Shown here: in pieces, positions 17,767-27,500 of the stretch
How the letters are laid out: every line of letters begins with the position of its first letter
Numbering within the stretch: position 1 is the stretch's first letter
Source: Acidobacteriota bacterium
Lineage (GTDB): Bacteria > Acidobacteriota > Vicinamibacteria > Vicinamibacterales > 2-12-FULL-66-21
Assembly: GCA_013813355.1 (NCBI GenBank)
Contig: JACCRT010000057.1
Location: 1-37,030, forward strand
DNA: 37,030 nucleotides
Direction: 5' to 3'
The notes under the pieces: model-generated
Told to the model about the DNA's origin: nothing
What the model saw: the letters and a program-made list of their open reading frames with translations, nothing else
Databases searched by the model: none
Program-made: the position numbers and the translations under genes

Positions 17767-18687
17767 ATGGACGGTGTGCTCGTCATCGACAAGCCGGCGG
17801 GGCCGACGTCGCACGACGTCGTGGCGCTGGCCCGCCGCGCGCTCGGCGAGCCACGGATCGGGCACACCGGCACGCTCGATCCGATGGCCACCGGCGTGTT
17901 GCCGCTCGTGGTCGGCCGCGCGACGCGGCTCGCATCGATGCTGAGCGGTGCCGCCAAGACCTACGACGCGGCCATCCGGTTCGGGTGCGCGACGGACACC
18001 TACGACGCCACCGGCCGGGTGGCAGGGGATCCGGACGGGCCGGTGGCATCGGCCGTCGAGATTCTGCCCCCCGACCAGATCACCGCCGTTGCGATCGACG
18101 CGGCACTCGCCCGCTTTCGCGGCACGTACGACCAGACGCCGCCGCAGTACTCCGCCAAGAAGATTGGCGGGGTCGCCGCCTACAAGCTGGCGCGACGCAA
18201 ACAGGACGTGACGCCCTCGGCCGTCCAGGTCACCGTCAGCGACTTGAGGCTGCGGGCATACGCGCGCGGCGTCGCGACCGTCAGCGTAACGGCATCAGCG
18301 GGCTTTTACGTCCGCTCGCTGGCGCATGACCTCGGCGCGGCGCTCGGCTGCGGCGCACACCTGGCCGCGCTCCGGAGAACCCGCTCCGGCAGTTTCACCC
18401 TCGAGATGGCGGTCGGGCTCGATGTCATCGCCGGGGAGCGAACCGGGGCCGCCGCCCGGCTCGTGTCGCTCGATCACCTGCTCCCGGAACTACCGGCCGC
18501 CAGATTGAACGAGCGTGGCGCCCGTCGCGTGGGCCATGGGCAGGCCGTCGGTCCGGAGGACTGCGTGGAGCCAGCGCCTGCCCCACGGGAGGGCCGCGTG
18601 AGGCTGCTCGACCCCGGTGGGCGGCTGCTGGGGCTGGCCGAACCGCGCGCCGGAGGTCTTTTGCAGCCTGTCGTCGTGCTGGTGTAA
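17767..18687 (+). CDS. truB: tRNA pseudouridine-55 synthase TruB
   Basis: A 306-residue enzyme making pseudouridine 55 in the T-loop of tRNAs. N-terminal family motif GVLVIDKPAGPTSHDVV; catalytic aspartate in GHTGTLDPMATGVLP (residue near 40). QTPPQYSAKKIGGVAAYKLAR and GFYVRSLAHDLG are further landmarks. ATG 17767 fits the family start but has no ribosome site because a repeat fills the gap. A GTG at 17677 overlapping the nrnA stop (GTGA) is in frame and would add 30 repeat-encoded residues. Promoter elements for rpsO lie in its last codons. ribF, often next to truB, is absent. Confidence 0.94.
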   Translation: MDGVLVIDKPAGPTSHDVVALARRALGEPRIGHTGTLDPMATGVLPLVVGRATRLASMLSGAAKTYDAAIRFGCATDTYDATGRVAGDPDGPVASAVEILPPDQITAVAIDAALARFRGTYDQTPPQYSAKKIGGVAAYKLARRKQDVTPSAVQVTVSDLRLRAYARGVATVSVTASAGFYVRSLAHDLGAALGCGAHLAALRRTRSGSFTLEMAVGLDVIAGERTGAAARLVSLDHLLPELPAARLNERGARRVGHGQAVGPEDCVEPAPAPREGRVRLLDPGGRLLGLAEPRAGGLLQPVVVLV

Positions 18688-18690
18688 GAT
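18661..18690 (+). promoter_or_regulatory. Possible promoter for rpsO-pnp inside the end of truB
   Basis: TTGCAG (18661-18666), an 18-nt spacer and TAAGAT (18685-18690) resemble a sigma-70 promoter. An internal promoter ahead of rpsO is usual in bacteria with this gene order. Confidence 0.5.
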
Positions 18691-18777
18691 ATTGATTCCT
18701 TTGGAATTGGCGGATACGGCGGCCTGGTCCGGCAGCATGTCACTGTCGATGGTCTGGGCCGTACGTGGAGGTAAGAC
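18691..18777 (+). promoter_or_regulatory. Structured leader of rpsO
   Basis: An 87-nt leader. ATTCC-TTT-GGAAT forms a small hairpin near its start, and TACGGC (18715-18720) pairs with GCCGTA (18758-18763), just before the GGAGG ribosome site. S15 represses its own mRNA through such leaders in several phyla; autoregulation here is inferred only. Confidence 0.4.
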
Positions 18778-19047
18778 GTGGCATTCGACAAAGACCGCAA
18801 GACGGAAGTTATCGGTTCGTATCAGACTCACACGACCGACACTGGTTCCCCCGAAGTGCAGGTAGCGCTCCTGAGCGAGCGGATCAACTACCTCACTGAG
18901 CATTTCAAGACCCACGCGAAGGATCACCACTCGCGTCGCGGCCTGCTGAAGCTGGTCGGGCAGCGCCGGCGGCTGCTTGATTACCTGAAGGGCAAGGATA
19001 CGGAGAAATACGCGACGTTGATCCGTCGTCTCGGTATCAGGAAGTAA
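18778..19047 (+). CDS. rpsO: 30S ribosomal protein S15
   Basis: An 89-residue primary 16S rRNA-binding protein, of normal family length. [19 protein letters not shown] (18-36) and [21 protein letters not shown] are the S15 signature; it ends with LIRRLGIRK. The start is GTG 18778 with a good GTGGAGG 6-7 nt upstream. It is followed after 107 nt (including a word-like repeat) by pnp, the conserved rpsO-pnp pair. Confidence 0.96.
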   Translation: MAFDKDRKTEVIGSYQTHTTDTGSPEVQVALLSERINYLTEHFKTHAKDHHSRRGLLKLVGQRRRLLDYLKGKDTEKYATLIRRLGIRK

Positions 19048-19110
19048 CTCAGAACTCAGAATGGAGAACTCAGAACAGGGGATGCTCCCGCAGTCTGAGT
19101 TCTGCACTCC
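19048..19110. repeat. Word-like repeat (AGAACTCAG family) between rpsO and pnp
   Basis: AGAACTCAG occurs at 19051-19059 and 19065-19073; its reverse complement CTGAGTTCT is at 19095-19103. Two alternative hairpins are possible. The same word family appears at 34603-34677. No T-tract follows, so read-through into pnp is likely. Confidence 0.65.
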
Positions 19111-19154
19111 TGGCGCTCCATAAGCTGGCGCAGCTACAACAGAAAGACGGACAC

Positions 19155-21290
<2,136 letters not shown>

Positions 21291-21300
21291 GGCTGCAGGG

Positions 21301-21335
21301 CGCCGGGTGGGCCAACCAATTGGGGCCGCCCGGCG
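21301..21335 (+). terminator. Strong hairpin after pnp (terminator-like, no T-tract)
   Basis: CGCCGGG (21301-21307) pairs with CCCGGCG (21329-21335), with GGCC/GGCC inside. It starts 10 nt after the pnp stop. TCTCAAG follows, not a T-run, so it may protect the mRNA end or act with Rho. Confidence 0.4.
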
Positions 21336-21391
21336 TCTCAAGCTGTGCAGGACGCCGTCTGCGACTGCCAGAACGACACCAGGAGGCACAG

Positions 21392-21751
21392 ATGACCCTC
21401 GGAAAGACTGGCGCTCTCGCTCTCGTCTGCATCGCCGGGGTCGTTGGAGCCGGAACCCTGGTCGCGCGCGGGCAGCAGGTCCGCGAGGTGTCGATTTCGG
21501 GCAGCCAGTACGCGTTTTCCCCCGCCCGCATCGAGGTGCAGCGGAACGACGTCGTGAAGGTCACCTTCACGGCCGGCGACATGGCCCACAGCTTTACGAT
21601 CGACAATTACCGCATCGCCAAGCGCGCGTGGGCCGGCCAGGCCGTGACCTTCGAGTTCCGGGCCGACCAGCCGGGCGAACACACCTTTTACTGCAACCTG
21701 ACGCAGGACGACGGCTGCCGCAATATGAAGGGCACGCTGGTAGTACGGTAG
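21392..21751 (+). CDS. Small secreted or membrane-anchored cupredoxin-like protein
   Basis: A 119-residue protein with a hydrophobic signal or anchor (about 6-25) and one cupredoxin beta-sandwich (about 30-119). It probably binds copper in the periplasm. Visible candidate ligands are H66 (MAHSF), C101 (FYCN), C109 and M112 (GCRNMKG). The usual pattern for blue copper is His-Cys-His-Met, and for CuA it is His-CxxxC-His-Met. Here no histidine lies between C101 and M112. A good AGGAGG (21381-21386) precedes ATG 21392; a longer frame from 21320 has no ribosome site. It stands between pnp and the TPR gene, probably as its own unit. Cytochrome oxidase subunit II-like or nitrosocyanin-like relatives are possible. 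Confidence 0.8.
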   Translation: MTLGKTGALALVCIAGVVGAGTLVARGQQVREVSISGSQYAFSPARIEVQRNDVVKVTFTAGDMAHSFTIDNYRIAKRAWAGQAVTFEFRADQPGEHTFYCNLTQDDGCRNMKGTLVVR

Positions 21752-21834
21752 AATACCTCCTCTCCCCAGTGTGAACGGCTGCACGCGGCAGGGCTTCCCG
21801 GCCCAGCCTGGCCCGTGGACTGCGAATCATCACC

Positions 21835-23004
21835 ATGCTGTACGTGGCGTTCGTCCTTCTGTTGGCGTCTCAGACTCCTACCGCGCCACCCGTGCCGGTG
21901 CGAAGCGTGTCGGAACTCAACGCCGAGTCCGAGAGATTGCTGGACAGCAACCCCGGGCAGGCCTTGGCGGTCGCGCGCAACGCGCTGGAGAGGGCGCGCG
22001 AGGGTGGAGACGCCGCAGGCGAAGCCACGGCACTCAACGGCATGGCGGCGGCGTACCGGCTGCTGGGTGTGCCCGGTCCCGCGACCGAATCCGCCCGCCT
22101 TTCGATTGAACGCTCGGTGGCGGCCGGTGACGAGCGGGGCGAGGCCCAGGGCTACAACACGCTCGGCCTCATCGCCGCCGACAGCGGCCAGCTCGCCGAT
22201 GGGCTCGAGCATCACCTCCGCGCGCTGGCCATCCGCGAACGGATCGGCGACCGCCCCGGAATCTCGTATTCCCTCAACAATCTGGGCAACATCTACCGGG
22301 CCACGGAGCAGTACGTGAAGGCCCTCGACTATCACGCACGCGCGCTCGCGCTGAAGATCGAGATCGGGGACCAGCGAAGCGAAGCCTACTCACACCACAA
22401 TATCGGCCTCGTGTACCGAGCGATGGACGACATGGTCCGGGCGCTGGCGGCATTCGGGCGGGCGCTCGAGATACGCGAAGAAATCGGCGACCAGTGGGGC
22501 GAGGCCAGCTCGCTCAACGCCATCGCGCAGATCCAGGCCATCACCAATCCGCGCGACGCGCTGGCCATCTACGAGCGAACCCTTGCGTTGCGCCGTGCCG
22601 TCGGCGACCAGCGGGGTGAGTCCAGCACATGGAAGAACATCGGTACACTCCGCCTGCAGATGGGCGACCCGGCGCGGGCGGCGGCGGACCTTCAGCGCGC
22701 GCTGGACTTGACCGCACAGGTGAATGCCCCGCTCATCCGGATCGAGACGCTGGAGCACCTGTCAGAGGCGGAGGCGGCACGCGGCAACTATGCGGCGGCG
22801 CTCGAACGTTATCGCGAGCACGTCACGCTGAAGGACAGCCTGTTCAATCAGGAGAACTCGGATCGGATCAGATCAGCAGGCTGCAGGCCGCGCATGAAAC
22901 CGAGCGCCGCGAGCAGCAGATTGCGCTGCTCGAGCACGAGCAGGCGCTGGCGGCGGCCGCGCGCGAGCGCGAAGCCCTGGTGCGGACCGGCCTCGTCATC
23001 GTAG
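21835..23004 (+). CDS. TPR-repeat protein, 5' part of a frame-broken gene
   Basis: A 389-residue frame. After a short hydrophobic N terminus (MLYVAFVLLLASQ, likely a signal peptide) there are about seven tetratricopeptide repeats (about 30-335). Several contain the recurring phrase RALAIRERIGDRPGISYSLNNLGNI-like. Homology-like sequence runs to LKDSLFNQENSDRI (about residue 345). It then switches to arginine/serine-rich nonsense, while the adjacent frame carries the expected continuation. A tandem pentamer at 22861-22875 causes the shift. Removing 5 nt gives one 501-residue protein: TPR domain, coiled coil, one membrane helix and a Cys4 domain. ATG 21835 has no strong ribosome site. The intact form would be a membrane-bound scaffold or sensor; partners are unknown. 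Confidence 0.8.
   Translation: MLYVAFVLLLASQTPTAPPVPVRSVSELNAESERLLDSNPGQALAVARNALERAREGGDAAGEATALNGMAAAYRLLGVPGPATESARLSIERSVAAGDERGEAQGYNTLGLIAADSGQLADGLEHHLRALAIRERIGDRPGISYSLNNLGNIYRATEQYVKALDYHARALALKIEIGDQRSEAYSHHNIGLVYRAMDDMVRALAAFGRALEIREEIGDQWGEASSLNAIAQIQAITNPRDALAIYERTLALRRAVGDQRGESSTWKNIGTLRLQMGDPARAAADLQRALDLTAQVNAPLIRIETLEHLSEAEAARGNYAAALERYREHVTLKDSLFNQENSDRIRSAGCRPRMKPSAASSRLRCSSTSRRWRRPRASAKPWCGPASSS
22861..22875 (+). repeat. Pentanucleotide tract GATCG-GATCA-GATCA at a frame break
   Basis: Three adjacent GATCR units. Deleting one copy of ATCAG (22867-22871 or 22872-22876) restores the frame exactly, reading NSDRISRLQAAHE across the junction. The extra unit may be a natural slippage event or a sequencing/assembly error. 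Confidence 0.85.
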
Positions 23005-23345
23005 TGGCGCTGGCGGCCTTCTGCCTCGCGCTGCTCTACGCGCGCTACCGTTCTACCCACCGGTCAGAAGCGCGCCTGCAGGCTCAGGCTTCCGAACTGC
23101 GGGAAGCACTGGCCCGCGTGAGGACCCTGAGCGGGTTGATTCCCATCTGCAGTCACTGCAAGAAGATCCGCGACGACAAGCAGAGCTGGCACCAGCTGGA
23201 ACGCTACATCTCGGACCATTCCGACGCCGCCTTCAGCCACGGCATCTGCCCCGATTGCATCGAGGAGTGGTACGCGGAAGACGCTGGACTGACCAGACCG
23301 GGTGCGGTGAGGCCCACGCCGGGTCCAAGGCGCCCCGGGGTGTAA
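22872..23345 (+). CDS. 3' part of the TPR gene: membrane helix and C-terminal Cys4 domain
   Basis: This frame continues the TPR protein after the 5-nt shift. It has a coiled coil (ISRLQAAHETERREQQIALL), a membrane helix (TGLVIVVALAAFCLALLYA), then a second coiled coil (EARLQAQASELREALARV). The terminal domain LIPICSHCKKIRDDK ... HGICPDC holds two CxxC pairs, a likely zinc site. From memory, this C-terminal module ends many PAS, GAF and response-regulator proteins. Its function is not known to me. The piece has no good start of its own; a GTG at 22980, just before the membrane helix, could give a 121-residue product. Its stop is 6 nt from the stop of the convergent M48 gene. Confidence 0.75.
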   Translation: MSRLQAAHETERREQQIALLEHEQALAAAAREREALVRTGLVIVVALAAFCLALLYARYRSTHRSEARLQAQASELREALARVRTLSGLIPICSHCKKIRDDKQSWHQLERYISDHSDAAFSHGICPDCIEEWYAEDAGLTRPGAVRPTPGPRRPGV

Positions 23346-23351
23346 CGGGGC

Positions 23352-24461
23352 TCAGTCGCGCTGCGCGCGAGCGCTCTCAATCCGGTCTTCGATGGACGGA
23401 TGGGAGTGGAACAGCCACAGCGCCAGTCTGGAGGGGCTCGGCTCCACCAGGTTCTGGGTGGCCGCCCGGCGCATGGCCGAGACGAATGCGGCGCGCTGGC
23501 CCGTCAGATTGAGCGCATACTCGTCGGCGCGACGCTCGTTCGACCGTGAAAAGGCATTGAGCAGGGGCGTTGAGAGGAGCATGACGGCGCCGCCGGCCAG
23601 GAGCAGCAGCGGCAGGCCGGCCACGTCCGCGCGTGACTGCAGCCCGATCACGGCCCACCACCGCTCCAGCGCCAGCGCCGCGGCGCCGAAGGCGGCGACG
23701 AGCAGCGCCGACTCCACGGCCAGCCCCTTCAGGATGTCGCGGTGAACGTGGTGCGCCATCTCGTGCGCCAGAATCACCTCGATCTCGTCATCTGCGTATG
23801 CGGCCAGGAGCGTATCCGACAGCAGGATGCGGCGTGTGCCCCCGGTGCCGACCAGCGCCGCATTCGCCCGCCGCGTTTTCTCGCCGAGCCCCCACTCGAA
23901 GACTCCCAGCACAGGGACGCCCGCCTTCGCCGACAACGCCTCGAGCCGCTCGCGCAGTGGCGGGCGGTCGAGCGGCGTGAGCCGGTAGAACAACGGCATC
24001 AGCACGATCGGGAACAGCTTCGCGAGGAGGCCCGTGGCGGCCATGAACGCCGCCGCGGATGCGAGCCACCACCATCCCGGCCACAGACGCAAGGTCCCGT
24101 AGACGACCTGGACGGCCAGCACCGCAAGGGAGCCGGTGATGACAAGCGCCTTTACATGGTCCCGGAGCCACGTCCGGAAGGATTCGGACGAGAGGCCATA
24201 CCTGCGCTCGAGCCGAAAGGAACTGTAGAACGCCAGCGGAAAGGTGGCCGCTTCGTGCAGCAGGACGAACGCTGTCGCGTACACCCACACCGTCAGCAAG
24301 GCTGAACTGTCACGACCGGAGAGTGAGCCGGCCAGATCCCGCAGGATGTCGGACCCACCGGTCGCCAGCAGCGACACCGGAATGGCGGCCGAGACCAGCA
24401 GCGACGTGACGGACGCCCGCCGCTTCAGCCGATGGTAACGAACGGACTTGTCTTCGTTCAT
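23352..24461 (-). CDS. M48-family membrane metalloprotease (Ste24/HtpX-like)
   Basis: A 369-residue integral membrane zinc protease. It has several hydrophobic helices (about 20-45, 60-85, 105-150, 245-300). The zinc motif is H233-E-M-A-H237 (AHEMAHHVHRD), with the third ligand E309 in NERRADEYAL. TFPLAFYSSFRLERRYGLS before the catalytic core is typical of the Ste24/CAAX-protease branch. It ends in the usual HSHPSIEDRIE. The likely role is turnover of membrane proteins. Start ATG 24461 (MNEDKS) is preferred. An in-frame ATG at 24497 would add 12 residues encoded by the word-like repeat. It lies downstream of smc on the same strand. Confidence 0.88.
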   Translation of the reverse strand: MNEDKSVRYHRLKRRASVTSLLVSAAIPVSLLATGGSDILRDLAGSLSGRDSSALLTVWVYATAFVLLHEAATFPLAFYSSFRLERRYGLSSESFRTWLRDHVKALVITGSLAVLAVQVVYGTLRLWPGWWWLASAAAFMAATGLLAKLFPIVLMPLFYRLTPLDRPPLRERLEALSAKAGVPVLGVFEWGLGEKTRRANAALVGTGGTRRILLSDTLLAAYADDEIEVILAHEMAHHVHRDILKGLAVESALLVAAFGAAALALERWWAVIGLQSRADVAGLPLLLLAGGAVMLLSTPLLNAFSRSNERRADEYALNLTGQRAAFVSAMRRAATQNLVEPSPSRLALWLFHSHPSIEDRIESARAQRD

Positions 24462-24465
24462 CCTG

Positions 24466-24596
24466 TAGCCGGCAGCTGGCAGCTGGCAGTCAGCCACATT
24501 CGACGTTGGTGGGTGATACGCGCCGCGCCCTTCATCAGGCGCGTCAAGCTTGGCTGTCTGCCTACTGCCTACTGCCAGCTGCCTACTGCCAGCTCC
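24466..24596. repeat. Word-like inverted repeat (CTGCCAGCTGCC family) between smc and the M48 gene
   Basis: Left arm 24468-24496 contains GGCAGCTGGCAG words. Right arm 24551-24596 contains CTGCCTACTGCCAGCTGCC words in the opposite sense. Between them lies unrelated sequence with a 7-bp hairpin ACGCGCC/GGCGCGT. The right arm ends at the smc stop and the left arm starts beside the M48 start. It is the same family as at 17681-17766. Confidence 0.75.
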
Positions 24597-27500
24597 TCAG
24601 TTCAACTGCACCGAAATCAATTTGGACACCCCGGGCTCCTCCATCGTCACGCCGTAGAGCCGGTCGGCGATCTCCATGGTCTTCCGGTTGTGCGTGATGA
24701 GGATGAACTGGGTGTGATCCTGCATGCCCTGCAGCATCTCGACGAATCGGCCGATGTTGGCGTCGTCGAGCGGCGCGTCAATCTCGTCGAGCAGGCAGAA
24801 CGGGCTCGGCCGGTACTTGAAGATGGCGAACATGAGCGCCATCGCCGTCAGCGCCTTTTCGCCACCCGAGAGAAGCTGGATGCTCTGGAGCCGTTTGCCG
24901 GGCGGCTGGGCGATGATGTCGATGCCGCTTTCGAGCTGATCGTTCTCGTCGAGCAGCATCAGGCCCGCACGGCCGCCGCCGAACAGCGTCGTGAAGGTTC
25001 CCTCGAAATTGGTGTTGATGGCGGTGAACGCCTCACGGAACCGCTCGCGCGTGGTCTTCTCGATTTTCTTGATGGCGTCGCCCGTCGCGGCAATCGAATC
25101 GACGAGATCCTTGCGCTGGGCCGTGAGAAAGGTGTGCCGCGACTCGAGGTCGTCGAACTGATCGATTGCCATCATGTTGACGGGGCCCATCTTGTCAATC
25201 TTGGCCCGGAGGTCGCCGACCATCTCGTCGGGGGTCATCACAGGCCCGGCTGGCGCCGATTCGGGTTCCACGAGCGGCTCCGCGTCGGGTTGCGCCGCCG
25301 CGGCCACGAGCGTGGGATCGTCTTCGACCTCAGCCGCTTCGGGCGCGTCATCGACCGGTTTCGGGCTGGCAAGCAGCCCGTCGCTCTCGAGCTGCGCCAC
25401 CTCCTCGGCCACCTCATCGAGAGTGGCCTGGACGGTTTCGACGCAGGATGCCGCCAGGTGCGAGAGGTCAGCCTCGGCTGTCGCCCTCACCACCTCGAGT
25501 TGCGACGCCTCGTCACGGACGCCCTCGAGGGCCTTGCGAGCTTCGCGGATGCGCCCCTCCTGCGACTCGAAGTGCGCCCGAAGCGCCTGGGACTGCTCGT
25601 CGGCCCCACGCACGTGATCCCGCAGATCGTCGAGTTCGCGGAGCCCGGCGTCCAGCCTCGCCTCAGCCGCCACGATCGTCTCGAGCAGACCTGTGCGGCG
25701 CGTGTGCGTGCGGGCCAGGTCGTCGCGGCGAGTCACCACGCGCGTCTCGAGTTCCTGTGCAGCCTCCTCCAGCCGCTGGATCTCGATGGAGAGGCCGCTG
25801 GCGCGTTCCACCAGCGCGGCGTGGGCGGCCTTGGCCTCGGCGGCCCGCAGCGCCTGCGCCTGCAGCGCCTGGCGGGCGTCATAGACGCGCCGCTGCGCGG
25901 TGTTGAGCTGTTCGTCGGCCGCCTGCTGGTCGAGCTGGATCCGGGCGATCGAGGCGCGAGCCTCTTCCTGCCGCGCCTCCTGCGTTCGTGACTGCTCCTC
26001 TGCGCTCCGGCGCTCGGCGGCAATCTGCTCCTGCTTCCGGGCAATCCGTTCGGTGGTTTCGCGTGTCTGGCCCGTCTGCAGCTCGAACCCAAGGGCGGCC
26101 TTTTCTTGCCGGTGCCGTTCCCCCTGGAGGGCCAGGATGGCGGAGTCGGCCGAGGCGACAGCGACATCGAGACCCTCGATCCCTTCGCCAAGACGATCCA
26201 CCGCCAGCCGCGCGGTCTCCGCGCGCTCGCGGAGCTCCTTGATTTCGCGCTTGGTCGTCAGGAGGCCTCGCGCTTCCGCGCGGGCGCCCCCCTCGACCAG
26301 GTGCGGCCCGTGGAACACTTCCCCGTCCAGCGTGGCCACGCGTCCGGTCGTCCCGGCGGCGGCGGCCCTCGCACCGTCGTAGTGCTCGGCGATCCAGGCA
26401 TGGGCGAGCGCGGCGCGGATCGCTGCGGCTGCGGGCCCCGAGACGTCGACGACATCAGCGACTCGAATCAATCCCTCGCCTGGCGATGCGACGTCCTGCG
26501 CGGTGCCTTCATTCTCGCCAGCCACGAGGAAGCCCACGCGTCCGGCACTGCGTTCGCGCGCGAAATGCAGCCCCGCGGCCGCCTGCTCGTGGGTCCGCAC
26601 CACGACGTGCTGGAGCAGATCGCCCAGGCACGCCTCGATGGCGCGTTCGTAACGGGCGTCGGTCTGCAAATAGTCGGCGACAGATCCCATCTGCCCGACG
26701 TCCTCGCCCGATTCGGCGAGGACGAGACGGGCGCCGTCGCCGTATTCCGCCCGCGCGGCATCGAGTTCCTCGAGCGACTTGAGACGCGCCGACACGCCGG
26801 CGAGGTCATGCTCGTTCGTTCTCAGCTCGCTCGCGCGGACCTCTCGGTCAGCCCGCGCGGCCGTCAGTTCTGAATCGCGCGCGGCGCGTTCCAGCCGGAG
26901 TTCCTCGATCGCCGTCCGGGCGCGCTGCATCCCCTCCTCAGCGGCCGCGCGCTCGTCGGCGGCCCTCCCCGCTTCGACGTGCAGATCGTGGCTCTCGCCG
27001 TCGAGTTTCGCCATCTGCTCGGCCAGCCGCCCTTGTGCCGCCGCCGCGTGCTCCAGTGCGTGACGCAACGCCGTTGCGGCGTTCACGGCCGCGTAGTGCT
27101 CGCTGCGGGCCGCCTCGACGTCGGCATCGAGTCCGTCGATCGTCCGTTCGAGATTGGCCTGGGAGGCTTCCTCGCCACGGAGCGTCTCGAGCGCCTGGCC
27201 GCGCTCCGTCGCGGCACGCGCCGCGGCGTCGCGCCGCGCGGCGAGATCCAGCCGCGCGGGCTCGCGTCGTGACTCCAGTGATTGAACCTCGGCCTCGATC
27301 TCCGATGCCATGACGGCGAGGTTCTCGACCTGCTGCTTGTCGAAGGCAATCTGCTGCTGCAGGCGGCCGCTCTCGAGTTCGCTTGCGTGCGCCGCTTCCC
27401 GCGCCGCCGTCGTTCGGCTGTCCGCTTCGGTCAGCTCCAGGCGCACGCGCTCGAGCACCGCCTCGACGGTGGCCAGGTGCGCAGCCGCCGCGGTTTCGCG

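Noticed and set aside
24432-25991. Forward open frame of 519 codons opposite smc
   Set aside because: It mirrors the SMC coiled-coil codons. The His/Arg/Leu-rich product has no domain, and the strand opposite encodes intact SMC.
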